A stretch of 64,000 nt of DNA, taken from positions 352,907,610 through 352,971,609 of the forward strand of contig NC_077227.1 of assembly GCF_027887165.1 (NCBI RefSeq), written 5' to 3'. Source of the DNA: Monodelphis domestica. Lineage: Eukaryota > Chordata > Mammalia > Didelphimorphia > Didelphidae. Of this stretch, positions 43,444 through 53,744 are shown piece by piece. The first letter of the stretch is position 1, and each line of letters starts with the position of its first letter. The position numbers were made by a program, and so were the translations under genes. The notes below the pieces were generated by a model. It saw only the letters and a program-made list of their open reading frames with translations. It did not search any database and had not been told where the DNA came from.

Positions 43444-44345
43444 GGTGTCTTGCTGTACTGAGATTCCACTTGAGATTATGTAGGGGATTTAATCACAGTT
43501 TTGAGATTTTTTACCTTATAGAATAAAGGGGAAAGGTACTCAAGAGGAGAGAACTCAAGAAAATTAAACTGGTTCATCAAGAAGTCAAGATATTGAAGGG
43601 GGAGAGTGTAGCTAATGTAGGCATGATGGCCTAGGAAAGAATGGAGGGTTAGAGGGAATGGAGAATAAAGAGAAAGCAAAGACTGGGATTAGGGGTTGCA
43701 AGACAGTAAAATAATAAAAGATTATGATCAAATAGTGGAATTTCTGAGTTCATAAATATGAAAGCAGAACCTTTGTGGGAGATGGCAAGATTAAGGGTTT
43801 GACCATTTAAGTGTGAAGCTGAGGTGAGGTTCCCCTTCCATGAGAAATGAACACGTTGAGGAACTGAGAAGTTAGAATATTTGAGGGAATATCAATATGT
43901 ATGTTGAAGTTGCCTAGTATTTGGGCAGGAGTTAGGGAGGAAGGAAAGACTGTGAAATAAGCATGGAATTTGTTGAGGAAAGGAGTGTCCTGGAAATAAT
44001 AGATACCAGAATTTTGATAGAGTAGCATATTTATATTGAACAAACCTCAAAGGAGAAGAAGCTATGAATAATGGTGATAGAGGGAGAACCTGGAAGTAGC
44101 ATTGGAGATCGAGGAACATTCCAACGCCTTTACCTTGACCAGTGAGCTATGAGTGGAAGTGCAATCAGTACTAGTAAGGGTGGCTAGGAATCACTTGTCA
44201 TAGGAGGAAGCAAGGTCTCAAAATGAGGGCAAGAAGTTAGTTGGCATAAGAAAGGAAAAGGTTTATGATGAAAGCATGGTTATCTGTAGAGCAGTCATTC
44301 CCCAGTATATTGGTGGGAGGGAATGGGATCAAGTGAGTGGGAGGT

Positions 44346-44639
44346 GGGAGACTGGAGAATGAGGTTTGGACAATGACAACCTGGGGTTCAGAATATCACC
44401 CCAACCCTTACAAGGTGATTTCATCAAGAGAAGCCTTTTCTTATCACTCTTTTCTCCCTGCTTCCAACCTCCAATCAAACAGAGTTTATTTCCTGAGGCA
44501 AAGACTATGTAGTTAACAACTAGACTGGAATCCATTTTATCAAGCACTGCATCATGAGCTGACTTCTCCCATAGGAAACATGTTCTTTAAGCACTGGGAC
44601 CTTCCTGAAATTGAAATCCCTAATTGCTGGCTCAGGATA
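44346..44639. other. Unassigned
   Basis: Nothing recognised. Confidence 0.3.
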
Positions 44640-44945
44640 TTCATCTAAACTTATTCCATGCTTCCCCCTTTACATGCTCCTTACTTCAGTCGAACTAGAC
44701 CATTTGATGTAGCTCATTTTCCTATCCTTGTTCCCTATGTTTGGAACAGATTTCCTCATTGCCTTACCTACATCTGTTGAAATGTCTCCCTTTCTTCCTT
44801 GTTGTCTCTTCAAGTAAATTGTGAGCAAATACTGTTTTAGCCTCCTTTTTTTTTTGATCCCAAATGCTTGTTGAGCTTCATCAAAGCCCTACTTCCTACA
44901 AGAAGTCATCCCCATTCCTCTCTTATCTCCCTTTTAGTTCTATAT
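44640..44945 (+). mobile_element. L2 LINE 3' end
   Basis: TGTTCCCTATGTTTGGAACA, TTCATCAAAGCCCTACTTCC and CTACAAGAAGTCATCCCCAT match the L2 3' coding/UTR junction. Confidence 0.7.
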
Positions 44946-44948
44946 GTA

Positions 44949-45199
44949 CAGTGAGGGTTCTTAACCTGGAATCTATGAATTTGTTTAAATATATTTTCAC
45001 AATTGTGTATATATATATATGTACACACACACATATATATCATATATATATATATATATATAGTTATGGTTAACAAAATTATTTCCTTAATGATCCTATG
45101 TGTTTAGTTTTATACGTTTAAAATATTATTTAGAGGAGCCTGTAGGTTTTGCCAGATTGCCAAAAATTCCATGGAATGAAAAGGGTTAAGAATCTCTGA
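44949..45199. mobile_element. hAT-like MITE carrying a TA microsatellite
   Basis: The left end CAGTGAGGGTTCTTAACCTG and right end GGGTTAAGAATCTCTG are inverted, of the same TTCTTAACC type as the element at 4977-5157. The TA/CA run at about 45006-45062 expanded inside it. Confidence 0.65.
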
Positions 45200-45235
45200 G
45201 TCAGATATCTATCAATTTATCACAAGTTATATGTA

Positions 45236-45845
45236 TATATAATTGTAATGGAATACTATTGCACCAAAGGAAATGACAAGCAAGCTGAACACAGAAAAAC
45301 CTGGAAAGATTTCTATGAAGTGATGCAAAGTGAAGTGAGCAGAACCAGGAGAATGTTGTACACAGTAATAGCAATAATGTATGATGATCAACTGTGAATG
45401 ATTTAAATATTATCAGTGATTCGAGGATCCAGGGCAACTCCAAGGGAGTTAAGAAAAAAGACTATTCATTGCTGTAGAAGGAACTGATGAAGTCTAAATG
45501 CAGATTGAAACATACCATTCTTCACTTTATTTCCTTCATTAATTTTTCCCTAGGGTAAACAATGTGTCTTCCTTCAGAAGATGATGAATATGTAAATATG
45601 TATTATATAATAATACATGTACAACCTATATTATATTACCTGCTGTCTTGGGGAAAAGGGGGGAAAGGGAGAGAAGAGACATGGTTTAAAAATGACAGAA
45701 AACAATTATCGAAAATTGTACCAACTGCTTGAGTGGAGAAGGGGAGGGGGGAGAAAATCTGAATTTTAAAAGGTCAAAAATTGTTAAAAATTGTTTCTAC
45801 ATGTAACTGAAAAAAAATGTAAAAAACAATAAAAATGAAAATGCT
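45236..45845 (+). mobile_element. L1 ORF2 C-terminus and 3' UTR
   Basis: From 45249 the plus strand encodes MEYYCTKGNDKQ, then WKDFYEVMQSE and RTRRMLYT, ending DDQL-stop: the last residues of L1 ORF2. A 3' UTR with GGGGAAAAGGGGGGAAAGG and an AATAAAAATG end near 45830 follow. Strongly 5'-truncated insertion, and the only clear plus-strand L1 coding remnant here. Confidence 0.85.
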
Positions 45846-46239
45846 ACAAACATATAATCTGGAAAACAAAAACGTATTAAAAATTGATAGGGATTTATAG
45901 GGCAGGACAGAATATGCATAGGATCCATAGTAACAAAAAGCAGAAAAACACACAAAGGAATACAAAGAAGCAAACTTTTTACAAATTAAGAAAAGAAATA
46001 TGACCCCGTTCTTTCCTACCTCCTCCCAGCAACATAATCTATTCCTAAGGCAGTGCTGGCTGACACTGCCTCTTTCTATCACATATGTAAGTCAGTGAGC
46101 CCTTGAATTATTAAAGGCAGATCTTTAACCATTTGCTTTAGGGAAACTTTCCTAAATTTCCTCCAACATAGAAGAGTTCTCTCTTTTTTTCAAATTTCTT
46201 AAATAAGTTTGTCAGGACTTCTTTGCTCCTATCACTTCT
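45846..46239. other. Unassigned AT-rich sequence
   Basis: A minus-strand 102-codon frame (45774-46082) is hydrophobic and low in complexity with no recognisable family. Probably chance. Confidence 0.35.
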
Positions 46240-46475
46240 TATCAATCAATCCACCAATCAATTAGCAAGTGTTTATTAAGCAAATACTATGTGCCAGGCA
46301 CTGGTCAGGTGTGAGGTATACAAGGACAAACATGAAAGAGTCCTTTATCATCAAGAAGCATACAGTCCAGTGGGTTAGACAGCAGATACATACACAAATA
46401 TATGCAAAAGAGGTAATCTTGGGGAAAAGATTGGCAGCTTAGGTTTTAGGAAAGGCTTGGTGTAAAAGGTGGACC
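46240..46475 (-). mobile_element. L2 3' end
   Basis: CAAATACTATGTGCCAGGCA, CATCAAGAAGCATACAGTCC, AGGTTTTAGGAAAGGCTTGG. Confidence 0.85.
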
Positions 46476-46479
46476 TCTA

Positions 46480-46974
46480 TTTCCCATCTTTCTCCCCTAC
46501 CCTGTTCCCCCCATCCCCTGTGTCCTACATCAGTAGAATGTATGTTTCTGGGATTGTGTCATAAAACCACCCAAAAACATATAACCCTGATATTATTGGC
46601 TCCCATTGCCTGAAGGCCAGGAATGTCACATTTTACCTCTCCTCCCCTGATACCCTTAAGGAAATTTGGAATGTCTAGTCTCTCTGCTAATGGTCCTGTC
46701 TTCGGACCATGATGTTGCCCTAAGTGTAGGGATTAGGACTCTACCTAGTTTCATTGAACACCTAAAAATGGGTTAACTTTTTACAAAGTAATATTTATTT
46801 CTAAAGAACTAATTGCAATTACACAAACTAAATCCCCAACAAGTAGGACTTAATCCTTCCACTTGTACCACCTCAATCTCTGGGGAAGGGAAGAAAACCG
46901 TACCCTAAATCCATCACCTCTGTCACAGATGACCTAGGTCCTCTGGAAACTTGAGAGGTTAGTCCATTGATCGT
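46480..46974 (-). mobile_element. Possible LTR remnant, unresolved
   Basis: No repeat family is certain. On the minus strand AATAAA (about 46795) lies in an AT-rich part downstream of a C/G-richer part, like an R/U5 boundary, but no TG/CA ends or target duplication were found. Confidence 0.25.
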
Positions 46975-47105
46975 AGTTCTTACAGTTTTCAACATTATTT
47001 ATCTTTATGGTGCTGTTGTTATTGTATAAGTTGTTCTCTTGGTTCTGCTCATTTCATTCTCCATCAGTTCATATAAGTCTTTCTGTATCTTTTGTTAACA
47101 CTTAA
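46975..47105 (-). mobile_element. L1 3' UTR/ORF2-end fragment
   Basis: TTGTTCTCTTGGTTCTGCTC, ATTTCATTCTCCATCAGTTC, CATATAAGTCTTTCTGTATC parallels 33.62-33.69 kb. Confidence 0.7.
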
Positions 47106-47114
47106 AGGTACATA

Positions 47115-47218
47115 TTAAATCTTCTCCTATAGAATGTATTGCTTTTTGAAGGCAGAGGCTATTACATTTTTGACTTTGCCTATGGGAGGTGCTTAATATT
47201 ATTGCCTGATTGATTGAG
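47115..47218 (+). mobile_element. L2-type 3' end
   Basis: TGAAGGCAGAGGCTATTACA, GGGAGGTGCTTAATATTATT. Confidence 0.7.
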
Positions 47219-47219
47219 A

Positions 47220-47620
47220 TACCGTAAGAACTATATATTTCAGAGATTTATTTGACAGATGAAGTAGCCAGGACCCAGAGGACCGAAGTGACTTGTTTGA
47301 GGTCATACAAGTTATTAGCATTTGTAACCCTAGAATACAGTTTGGTAGAGTGGAAAAGGCACCAGACTTAGAGTTAGGAGAATTGGGCTTAAAGACTGGT
47401 TTGGATACTTAGGCTGTGTGACCATAAGCAAGTTATTTGATTTCTCTGAACCTTAGATTCATCCCCTGTTCAATGGAGACAATCATTCTTGTCCTACCTC
47501 TCTGCCAGGGTCATGGTTGAGGCTGAGTTGGGGAAAAGAACTTTGTAAATCTTAAAATGTTATGTAAATCTGAGTTATTATCCTCAACTATTAAGCCATC
47601 ATGCTGCCCTTTAGAGGGAC
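47220..47620. mobile_element. THER1 SINE (+) inserted in a reversed THER1/MIR
   Basis: Outer reverse part 47220-47330: TTATTTGACAGATGAAGTAG, CCCAGAGGACCGAAGTGAC. Inner sense copy about 47338-47585: GTAGAGTGGAAAAGGCACC, GACCATAAGCAAGTTATTTG, AATGTTATGTAAATCTG. Confidence 0.8.
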
Positions 47621-47639
47621 TCAGGATGGCTGGCAGACT

Positions 47640-48055
47640 GTTCTCTTAAGGGAAAGAAACACAAGGTCATAGAGTTTTGGCTTTGTGTCAAATGGTGCCA
47701 AATACCTGTATCATTAATTGACATCTATATGATTGATTTCAGAGGTATTGGATCTCCCCCAACAGATGCCTATTTTAAATGCATTAAGCCTGGGAGTCTT
47801 TCAGTAAACAAGTCACTGGATGCGATGCTCTTAGCTCTATAAGGATTGAGAGAGTCCTCCAGAGAGGCTGGGGTCACCATTGTTATGAGAGTGGTGGCCT
47901 GAACTGTCAAGTTGGATATGACAACGTGGTAATGTTGTTCTCAGTGTCAAGGAGAGGTGAAGGAAAGGTCCATCTGCATTTCAATCTTGGGTTTGCAAGT
48001 CTGGGCCATTGGCTTGGTTGGTTCCCCTGAGAACTGATGAGGTTGGACTGACATA
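47640..48055. other. Repeat-poor stretch, candidate regulatory element
   Basis: No repeat recognised. Contains ATCATTAATTGACATC (47711-47726), TTTAAATGCATTAAGCC (47774-47790) and a SOX-like CCATTGTTATGAG (47877-47889). Confidence 0.4.
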
Positions 48056-48094
48056 GAATTTAAGAACTATAGCATTAGGCAAGACCTTAAAAAT

Positions 48095-48305
48095 AGGGGA
48101 AAGATGGGAAAAGTGTCCAGTTTTGAGTCAAAAGACATAGGCCCAAATCTTAGCTCTTTATTCACTAGTTCTGTGATCCTGAACACATCATCTAACACCT
48201 TTGTGCCTCAGTTTCCTTCTCTGCAAAATGAAGTGATTAAACTAAATAAACTCCATGTTTTTTTACAAACTTGAAAATTCTATGATTCAAATCTCTTATA
48301 GAGAT
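48095..48305 (+). mobile_element. THER1 SINE
   Basis: GTCCAGTTTTGAGTCAAAAG, GTTCTGTGATCCTGAACAC, GTGCCTCAGTTTCCTTCTCT. Confidence 0.88.
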
Positions 48306-48356
48306 TATCCAGTCATTGATGGAACACCTCCAATTACAGGAAGCTCCTCACTTCCT

Positions 48357-48562
48357 TTTTTAAAAAAAACCTTTGCCTTCCATCTTACAATCAATACTGT
48401 GTATTGGTTTCAAGACAGGAGAAAAATAAGGGGTATGCAATGGGGGTTAAGTGACATGTCTAGGGTCACATAGCAAGGAAGTGTGTCTGAGATTAGATTT
48501 GAACCCAAGACCTTATGTCTCTAGGTCTGGCTCTCAATCCACTGAGCCACCTAGCTGTCCTA
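48357..48562 (-). mobile_element. S1 SINE
   Basis: CCTTTGCCTTCCATCTTACA, AATGGGGGTTAAGTGACATG, GGGTCACATAGCAAGGAAGT, CTGAGCCACCTAGCTGTCC. Confidence 0.95.
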
Positions 48563-48815
48563 AGTTCATTACCTCTTATGAGAGCACATTTGGTTATTGG
48601 GCAGCTTTGTTTGCTGGGAATATTTCCTACTAATGAGTCTATCATTTTCCTTTGGATTTAGCTATCCCTTGAAGCTGTGCATCTGGTGGTACCTCTTTCA
48701 TCCCTTCTACAAGATATAGAGCTTATGTTTTATGAAGAGGTTGGGTATAGCAGTTTAGGACCTGCACCCCCCTTCCAAAAAAGTATGAGTTATTGGCAAT
48801 AAGAGTCAGATAATA
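48563..48815. other. Unassigned
   Basis: Nothing recognised. Confidence 0.3.
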
Positions 48816-48817
48816 GC

Positions 48818-49015
48818 ATGGCTGGAGGAAAGAGCACTGTTTCTGCAGTCAAAAGACCTGGGTTTGAATTCTGTTTTTAATACTTACTACCAGTGTGACC
48901 TGGGACAAGTCACTACACATTCCAAGGCCTCAGTTCTTCCATTTGAAAAATGAGGGGATGAGATAAGATGAAGTCTCTGATCTAGCCTGCTAAATCTAGA
49001 TTTAGGAAGTATTTA
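48818..49015 (+). mobile_element. THER1 SINE
   Basis: GAAAGAGCACTGTTTCTGCA, GTCAAAAGACCTGGGTTTGA, CTGGGACAAGTCACTACAC. Confidence 0.9.
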
Positions 49016-49024
49016 AATTTTTGC

Positions 49025-49440
49025 CCTATATACTATAAAATAGTAGAAAGAATGATGGATTTGGAATCAGGTTTCAAATCCCTATTCTACTAATTACTCT
49101 GTTTTCTGTATGGTCTTGGCCTCAGTTTTCTCATCTGTAATATAGGCAGCTAGGTGTCACATTGGATAGAGCCATGAACCTGGAGTCAAGAAGATCTGGG
49201 TTCAAATGTAACCTCAGACACTTAATAGCTGTGTGATCCTAGGTATTTAACCTTTTTTGCCTCCTTTCTTCAACTGTAAGATGAACTAGAAAAAGAAATG
49301 GAAAACCACTGTAGTATCTTTGCCAAAAAAGCCCCAAAAGGGATCACAAAGAGTTGGACAAGACTGAAATGACTGAATAACCAAAATATGGGAGATTAGC
49401 ACAAAAGACCTTTCTAGCTCTTAAACCCTCTGTTCTTTTT
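49025..49440 (+). mobile_element. THER1 SINE split by S2
   Basis: GATGGATTTGGAATCAGGTT to CTCAGTTTTCTCATCTGTAA, resuming after 49385 with GACCTTTCTAGCTCTTAAAC. Confidence 0.85.
49141..49385 (+). mobile_element. S2 SINE nested in THER1
   Basis: TAGGCAGCTAGGTGTCACAT, CTGGAGTCAAGAAGATCTGG, CTTTGCCAAAAAAGCCCC, GACAAGACTGAAATGACTG. Confidence 0.93.
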
Positions 49441-49619
49441 GCTCCTGTCTGGTAAACATTTATCCCTTAAGATTGGGGGATGACTGATAGACAGCAAGAG
49501 CACAGGCTGGGGACATCCCTACATGGTGTCCTTCAAGAAGTACCTCAACCACTTACTTACCTCAGCTGGAGCGCCATTGTGGAGTGTAAAGGACAGGTTG
49601 GAGTCATGGTTTTGTCACT
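49441..49619. other. Unassigned
   Basis: Nothing recognised. Confidence 0.3.
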
Positions 49620-49850
49620 GAATGGGACAGCTAGGTAGCCCATTGGATAGAATTGGATGGAATTCATCTTCATGAATTCAAATCTAGCCTGAGATACTGT
49701 GTGACCTGGAACAAATCACTTAACCCGATTTGCCTCTATCTCATCTGTAAAATGAGATGGAGAAGGGAATGACAAACCATTCCAGTATCCATCAAGAAAC
49801 CCCCAAATGGCTGACAAAAAAGAAAACAAAACAAAATAAAAACAAAAAGA
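49620..49850 (+). mobile_element. S2 SINE with A-rich tail
   Basis: GGGACAGCTAGGTAGCCCAT, GTGTGACCTGGAACAAATCA, TGAGATGGAGAAGGGAATGA, then an AAAACAAAACAAAATAAAAA tail. Confidence 0.9.
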
Positions 49851-49973
49851 ACTCTGGCATTAATCTCTTCTTTTAGGCAAACTGCTCTCTCTGTGTCTTA
49901 GACTTGCCATTTATAAAATGGGGATATTAATTCTATTTTTTGGTTACTGTGAAGTTCTGGCATGGAGATTAAC

Positions 49974-50150
49974 TGGGGTAGCTAGGTTGCTCAATGGATA
50001 GAGCCAAGCCAGAAGATGGGAGGCCCTGGGTTCAAATGCGGTCTCAGACATTTCTTAGTTGTGTGATCCTAGGCAGGTCACTTAAATCTAATTGCCTAGC
50101 CCTTACCTCTGTATTAATTCCAAGACTGAAGGTAAGAGTTAAAAAAAGGT
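49974..50150 (+). mobile_element. S1 SINE
   Basis: GGGGTAGCTAGGTTGCTCAA, GGGAGGCCCTGGGTTCAAAT, AATTGCCTAGCCCTTACCTC, GAAGGTAAGAGTTAAAAAAA. Flanks may include a THER1 3' remnant (49850-49970). Confidence 0.93.
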
Positions 50151-50589
50151 ATTCTGTAACTACAAAGCACTTAACACATGATAAATCAATCAATTAATAA
50201 ATAGTAAACTTGTATAGTTTTGTAAATCCTTTGTTCATTTCCTTTATAAGCTTCAGAGGATGGGGGAAGAGATACCTGAAAGGCCTGTTTTTTTGTGTGG
50301 TGAGCAATTCTAGTATAGGGGAAAGAACTCTGAAATTTAGATTTTGAAGAATTTGGCTTGAATTTTGCCTGTTGATTATCACCTGGCAAGGTTATACCGG
50401 CAGATGTTTAACAATTGGCTTTCCAAAAAGTTGCCACACTTTTAAATTTAAACTGCATTAACCTTTTTTCCACGATCTTCTTAAGTATAGATAACCAATA
50501 GGACAATAAGTGAGTCCTGGATTTATAGTGTTGACTGATTTCTGCAGTATAAATGTTCACACTGAAAATTTAACCACCAGATCACTAGT
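50151..50589. other. Mostly unassigned
   Basis: CTAGTATAGGGGAAAGAACT (about 50310) is a THER1 head-like remnant. The rest is unrecognised. Confidence 0.35.
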
Positions 50590-50735
50590 ATGAGTGGGCT
50601 TTATCGTATCCCTCAATCTGAGTGACCTTGACTATATTATTGCACCTTTTTGGACTTGAATTTCCTGACCTAAAAGTAGGGTGAAGGGTTAGACTAAATG
50701 GCTTCAAAGTTCCATTTCATTCCTAATTTCCATTT
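50590..50735 (+). mobile_element. THER1 SINE 3' half
   Basis: CTGAGTGACCTTGACTATAT, AGACTAAATGGCTTCAAAGT. Confidence 0.7.
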
Positions 50736-50752
50736 TTGAGAGAATAGAAACT

Positions 50753-50938
50753 TGTCACTACAAATGACCTTAGAGGTCACCTAGTTCAATCTTCTTTTTT
50801 ACAGATGAGAAAACTGAGACCCAGTGAATTAAAGTGACTTATCCAAGGTTACAGAAATACCAAAGGGAGAGATAGGATTTGAATGCAAGTCCCTGACGTT
50901 AAATCTAATTCTTTCTACTGACTCACACTGCCTTTCTG
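50753..50938 (-). mobile_element. THER1/MIR-type SINE
   Basis: ATGACCTTAGAGGTCACCTA, CAGATGAGAAAACTGAGACC, AAGTGACTTATCCAAGGTTA, TTCTACTGACTCACACTGCC. Confidence 0.9.
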
Positions 50939-50939
50939 C

Positions 50940-51322
50940 CTCTTTTTCTTAAGACCTAGTTCCCATATTTTTGTCATACCAGCAAGGCAGCTGAATGCAC
51001 TGGGAGACAGTGAGTGAGGCTTTGGCAAGAGCTGCCTCAAAAAGGGCGCAAACATTGGAGGAGGGGACTGGGAACGTGTTTTGAGCTGCTGCAGCCCCGG
51101 CTGTACACAGGGATGTCATAAATCGCTGGGCCTGGGCGCCTGACAGGTTATGGGATGTGATCAGAAAGCTAACAGACCTGAGCTTGACGGCTTCTGCATT
51201 TCCTGCATCACCCTCCCATCTGTCAAAATGGGACCCAGGGGAGTCAGCAGCATGGACTTTCCTTCTGCCCAAGGGATGTAAAAACAATATGGCCCTAGAC
51301 CTCAGGCTTGCCAAACTATTGA
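50940..51322. other. Repeat-poor, CpG-bearing stretch; candidate regulatory element
   Basis: No repeat recognised. Contains TGCTGCAGCCCCGGCTG (51088-51104), a GTCATAAATCGCTGGG homeobox/CDX-like site (51115-51130), GGGCGCCTGACAGGTTATGGG (about 51135-51155) and an E-box. Frames on both strands (132 codons minus at 50949-51347; 91 plus) have no recognisable domain. Confidence 0.4.
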
Positions 51323-51324
51323 CT

Positions 51325-51600
51325 CTACAAACTGATAATAACAACAATAATAATTGTTATGTTTTTCTAGATTTCTCATCTAGTTTCATATCTATTATTA
51401 ATTTTGACCCTCAAAACAACCATGCAAGGTAGGTAAGGCAGAGATAATCACTCTCATTTTGCAGAAAGGAAGAAACTGATTCTTAGAGAAAGGAAATGAC
51501 TAGCTCATGGTCATGAAGTAAATTTGTAAATGAATTGGAATGTGGACTCGTTTCCTTAATCTTACTCAATGCCCTTGCTCCTAGTCAGTCTGTATTTTTA
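51325..51600 (-). mobile_element. MIR SINE
   Basis: AACAATAATAATTGTTATGT, ACCATGCAAGGTAGGTAAGG, CTCATTTTGCAGAAAGGAAG, GAATGTGGACTCG. Confidence 0.8.
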
Positions 51601-51995
51601 AAGTTCTTACTATGTGCCAAACGCTGTGGTAAGTACAGGACAGTTATTCATATCTGGAGGTTCAAAAGGAAGAGGGTCTTTTATTCTTAGATATTCCTGG
51701 GACTCAAGTGAATAAAATCTTACCCTTCTAGTTCTAAATACTAAATGATAATGTCAAGGTGGGAAGAGACCCAATCCAAACCATACTAGGAAGAATACTC
51801 TTCTCTACATTCCCCACCCCAACTACTTTGTATTTATTTCAGTTTATTTTATTTCTCTGTTCTGCATATACAAATACATCTATGAAGGTATATACATCCT
51901 CCATTACAATAGAAGTCTCTTTAGAGTGGGGATCATTTCATTTCATTCTTTGTATTTGTAGCACAAGTCTGGAATAAATGCTTGTTGATCCATTA
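51601..51995. mobile_element. L2 3'-end fragments in both orientations
   Basis: Reverse: TTACTATGTGCCAAACGCTG (51609-51628). Sense: AGAAGTCTCTTTAGAGTGGG and GGAATAAATGCTTGTTGATC (51912-51992). Sequence between is unassigned. Confidence 0.65.
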
Positions 51996-52209
51996 AGAGT
52001 AGGTGAATATGCACTTATCAGATGCTTCCTTATCTTGGGTTTCAATTCCTTGTTAATAATTTTTGTTGTAGAATTCCTAGTTCAAAATTTTTTCCTCCTT
52101 TGCAGTGAAAAGAGAAATTAAATAGGTTGAGTTGTTCTGCCTTCTTTTTCTCACTATCTACTTCACCCTAATTATTTTATTTTGATTTTCCTCTTGCCCT
52201 CCACATAGT
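51996..52209. other. Unassigned
   Basis: Nothing recognised. Confidence 0.3.
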
Positions 52210-52211
52210 TT

Positions 52212-52400
52212 ATTTGTTAAACCCTTACCTTTCATTTTACTATGTATTGGTTCTAAGGCATAAAATGGTAAAGGCAATTAGCATTAAGTGATTTGTCCAA
52301 GGTTACACAGCTAAGAAGTGTCTGAGATCATATTTGAATTCAGGACTTTCCATCTCTAGGTCTGGCTTTCTATCCATTGAGCTACCTCACCAGCCTCCCT
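52212..52400 (-). mobile_element. S1 SINE
   Basis: GTTAAACCCTTACCTTTCAT, CAAGGTTACACAGCTAAGAA, GGTCTGGCTTTCTATCCATT, GAGCTACCTC. Confidence 0.92.
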
Positions 52401-52429
52401 CCATGTAGTTTAAAAAGACAAGTTTTCTT

Positions 52430-52890
52430 GTCCTTAGCTGCCATCATTCAGTTTCATCCAGTATCAGCTTTGTTATTTCTGACACTTTTTTATAGGACTT
52501 TTGTATTCTTCCTTACCATCATCCACAAGTGTTCTCTCCCACCATTGTTCCATTTCCATGATCAAGAATTCAAAAATTGCTTTATCTGACCATAATCTCA
52601 TCACATTCCTTCTTTCTGTTTCACTTCTCCCAGAACTGTTCTTTGTTCTTACTCTGACCTTCATTACCTTTGTCCCTGGTACTATCCCAGGCCATCACTT
52701 CTGTTTTGATTTAATTTTCTCCCCGTCTCTTTTCAATATCCCACTATCTTCTCTTGAATCCTTTGCCCCACTGTCCTATGGGCATGCCCTAGGAACCTCT
52801 TCATTCTGAAAAATCCCTTCAACCCTGGTACTCACTCCTCATAAGTATCCTCTGCTCCTGAGACCACTCCTTCTGAAGTATGGACAGTTC
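52430..52890 (+). mobile_element. LINE endonuclease-like remnant (L2-type?)
   Basis: A plus-strand frame at 52501-52809 contains ALSDHNLITF, resembling the SDH motif near the end of LINE endonuclease domains. T/C-rich sense wording is like the other L2s here. Clade uncertain. Confidence 0.4.
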
Positions 52891-53035
52891 CACTTGAACA
52901 GAGCACTGAGGTCAGCCATCTCTTTATTTCCTACCCATCAATTTTTCTCAGGATCTCTCCATTATAACAACATACTGGATCCTTCCCTTATCTCAACCCT
53001 TTTTCAGATTTTTTCCTTTTCTTTTTTCTTTTTGG

Positions 53036-53038
<3 letters not shown>

Positions 53039-53087
<49 letters not shown>
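53039..53087. repeat. (GT)n microsatellite
   Basis: Uninterrupted GT dinucleotides, about 24 units, followed by a TTTATTAGATTG L2-type 3' phrase. Confidence 0.98.
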
Positions 53088-53088
<1 letters not shown>

Positions 53089-53190
53089 ATTAGATTGTAA
53101 GCCCCTTGAGAGACAAGACTATTGTTTTCATATTTATAGTCCCAGTGATTAGCACTGTGAGCATTTGCTTTTCATATATTAAATTTTATT
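53088..53190 (+). mobile_element. L2-type 3' end
   Basis: TTATTAGATTGTAAGCCCCT, TGAGAGACAAGACTATTG, AGTGATTAGCACTGTGAGC. Confidence 0.75.
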
Positions 53191-53668
53191 TCAGTGCCCT
53201 GATGTAGAAAAGTTCCTGTTCCTGTATATTAGGAAGAATTACTATGTATTTCTATGTCTGGGATCTGGGTCAGAGATTCCATCTAGTCTAACATCTTTTG
53301 CATTTTCTTTGTCCTTAGAAATCCCAAGGAATATCTTACTTTTTAATAGAACTTGGTTAATTAATGAAGGGGTCAAGGATTCTTTTTTGGCTTATGTACA
53401 AACCTTCACCTGTCTATATGTTGGCAAGGAGAAGGGACCACCTCCTAATTAGGTATTCATCATTTAGAGATGTCTTGGGATGTTTAAGGGAGGGGCTGAA
53501 TAATGAGCCTCTAAAACTATTTATTAAAATGCTTGACCAAGATTCAAGGCCTCTGGTCATTTGAGAGGTCCATTGACCTACATAACTTTTATTGGTTATG
53601 ATGCTTGCCTAACCAATAAATGGATGTAATAAATAAACTGACATTCTTCCCCAAAATTTGGTCCCTTG
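53191..53668 (+). mobile_element. Possible LTR remnant, unresolved
   Basis: Contains a perfect 10-bp inverted repeat TTATTGGTTA / TAACCAATAA (53589-53598, 53610-53619; both arms hold a CCAAT box) and an AATAAATAAACTGACATTC phrase like a retroviral R/U5 start. No clear ends. Confidence 0.3.
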
Positions 53669-53731
53669 AGATAATTTTAATCATAACTACCCAGAGCCTA
53701 CTTAGTACAAAGTAGGTGCTTAATAAATGTT
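53669..53731 (+). mobile_element. L2-type 3' end fragment
   Basis: AAAGTAGGTGCTTAATAAAT is the canonical L2/MIR terminal phrase. It is the landing site of the next SINE. Confidence 0.7.
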
Positions 53732-53744
53732 TATTGACTAACTG

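Larger units (their letters stand above)
41085..44345 (-). mobile_element. L2 LINE, nearly complete, minus orientation, SINE-interrupted
   Basis: Minus-strand frames keep the endonuclease phrase LGNFNIHIDIPSN (about 43.9 kb; family form GDFNIH, so the D is changed here) and, further on, MSHRHLKFNVSKFSFII (about 42.0 kb), the conserved segment after the reverse-transcriptase active site. The 3' end lies at the left (ATTCTAGGCACTTTGCTAAA, ATGGGGGAGACAACATG). Order and 3.3-kb span match an almost whole ORF2 after subtracting the THER1 and S2 insertions. Many stops, so inactive. It also holds the palindrome at 41971-42000. Confidence 0.85.

Noticed and set aside
50949..51432. 132-codon minus and 91-codon plus frames
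   Set aside because: They overlap in a GC-richer unique stretch and show no family resemblance. The plus frame enters a MIR.
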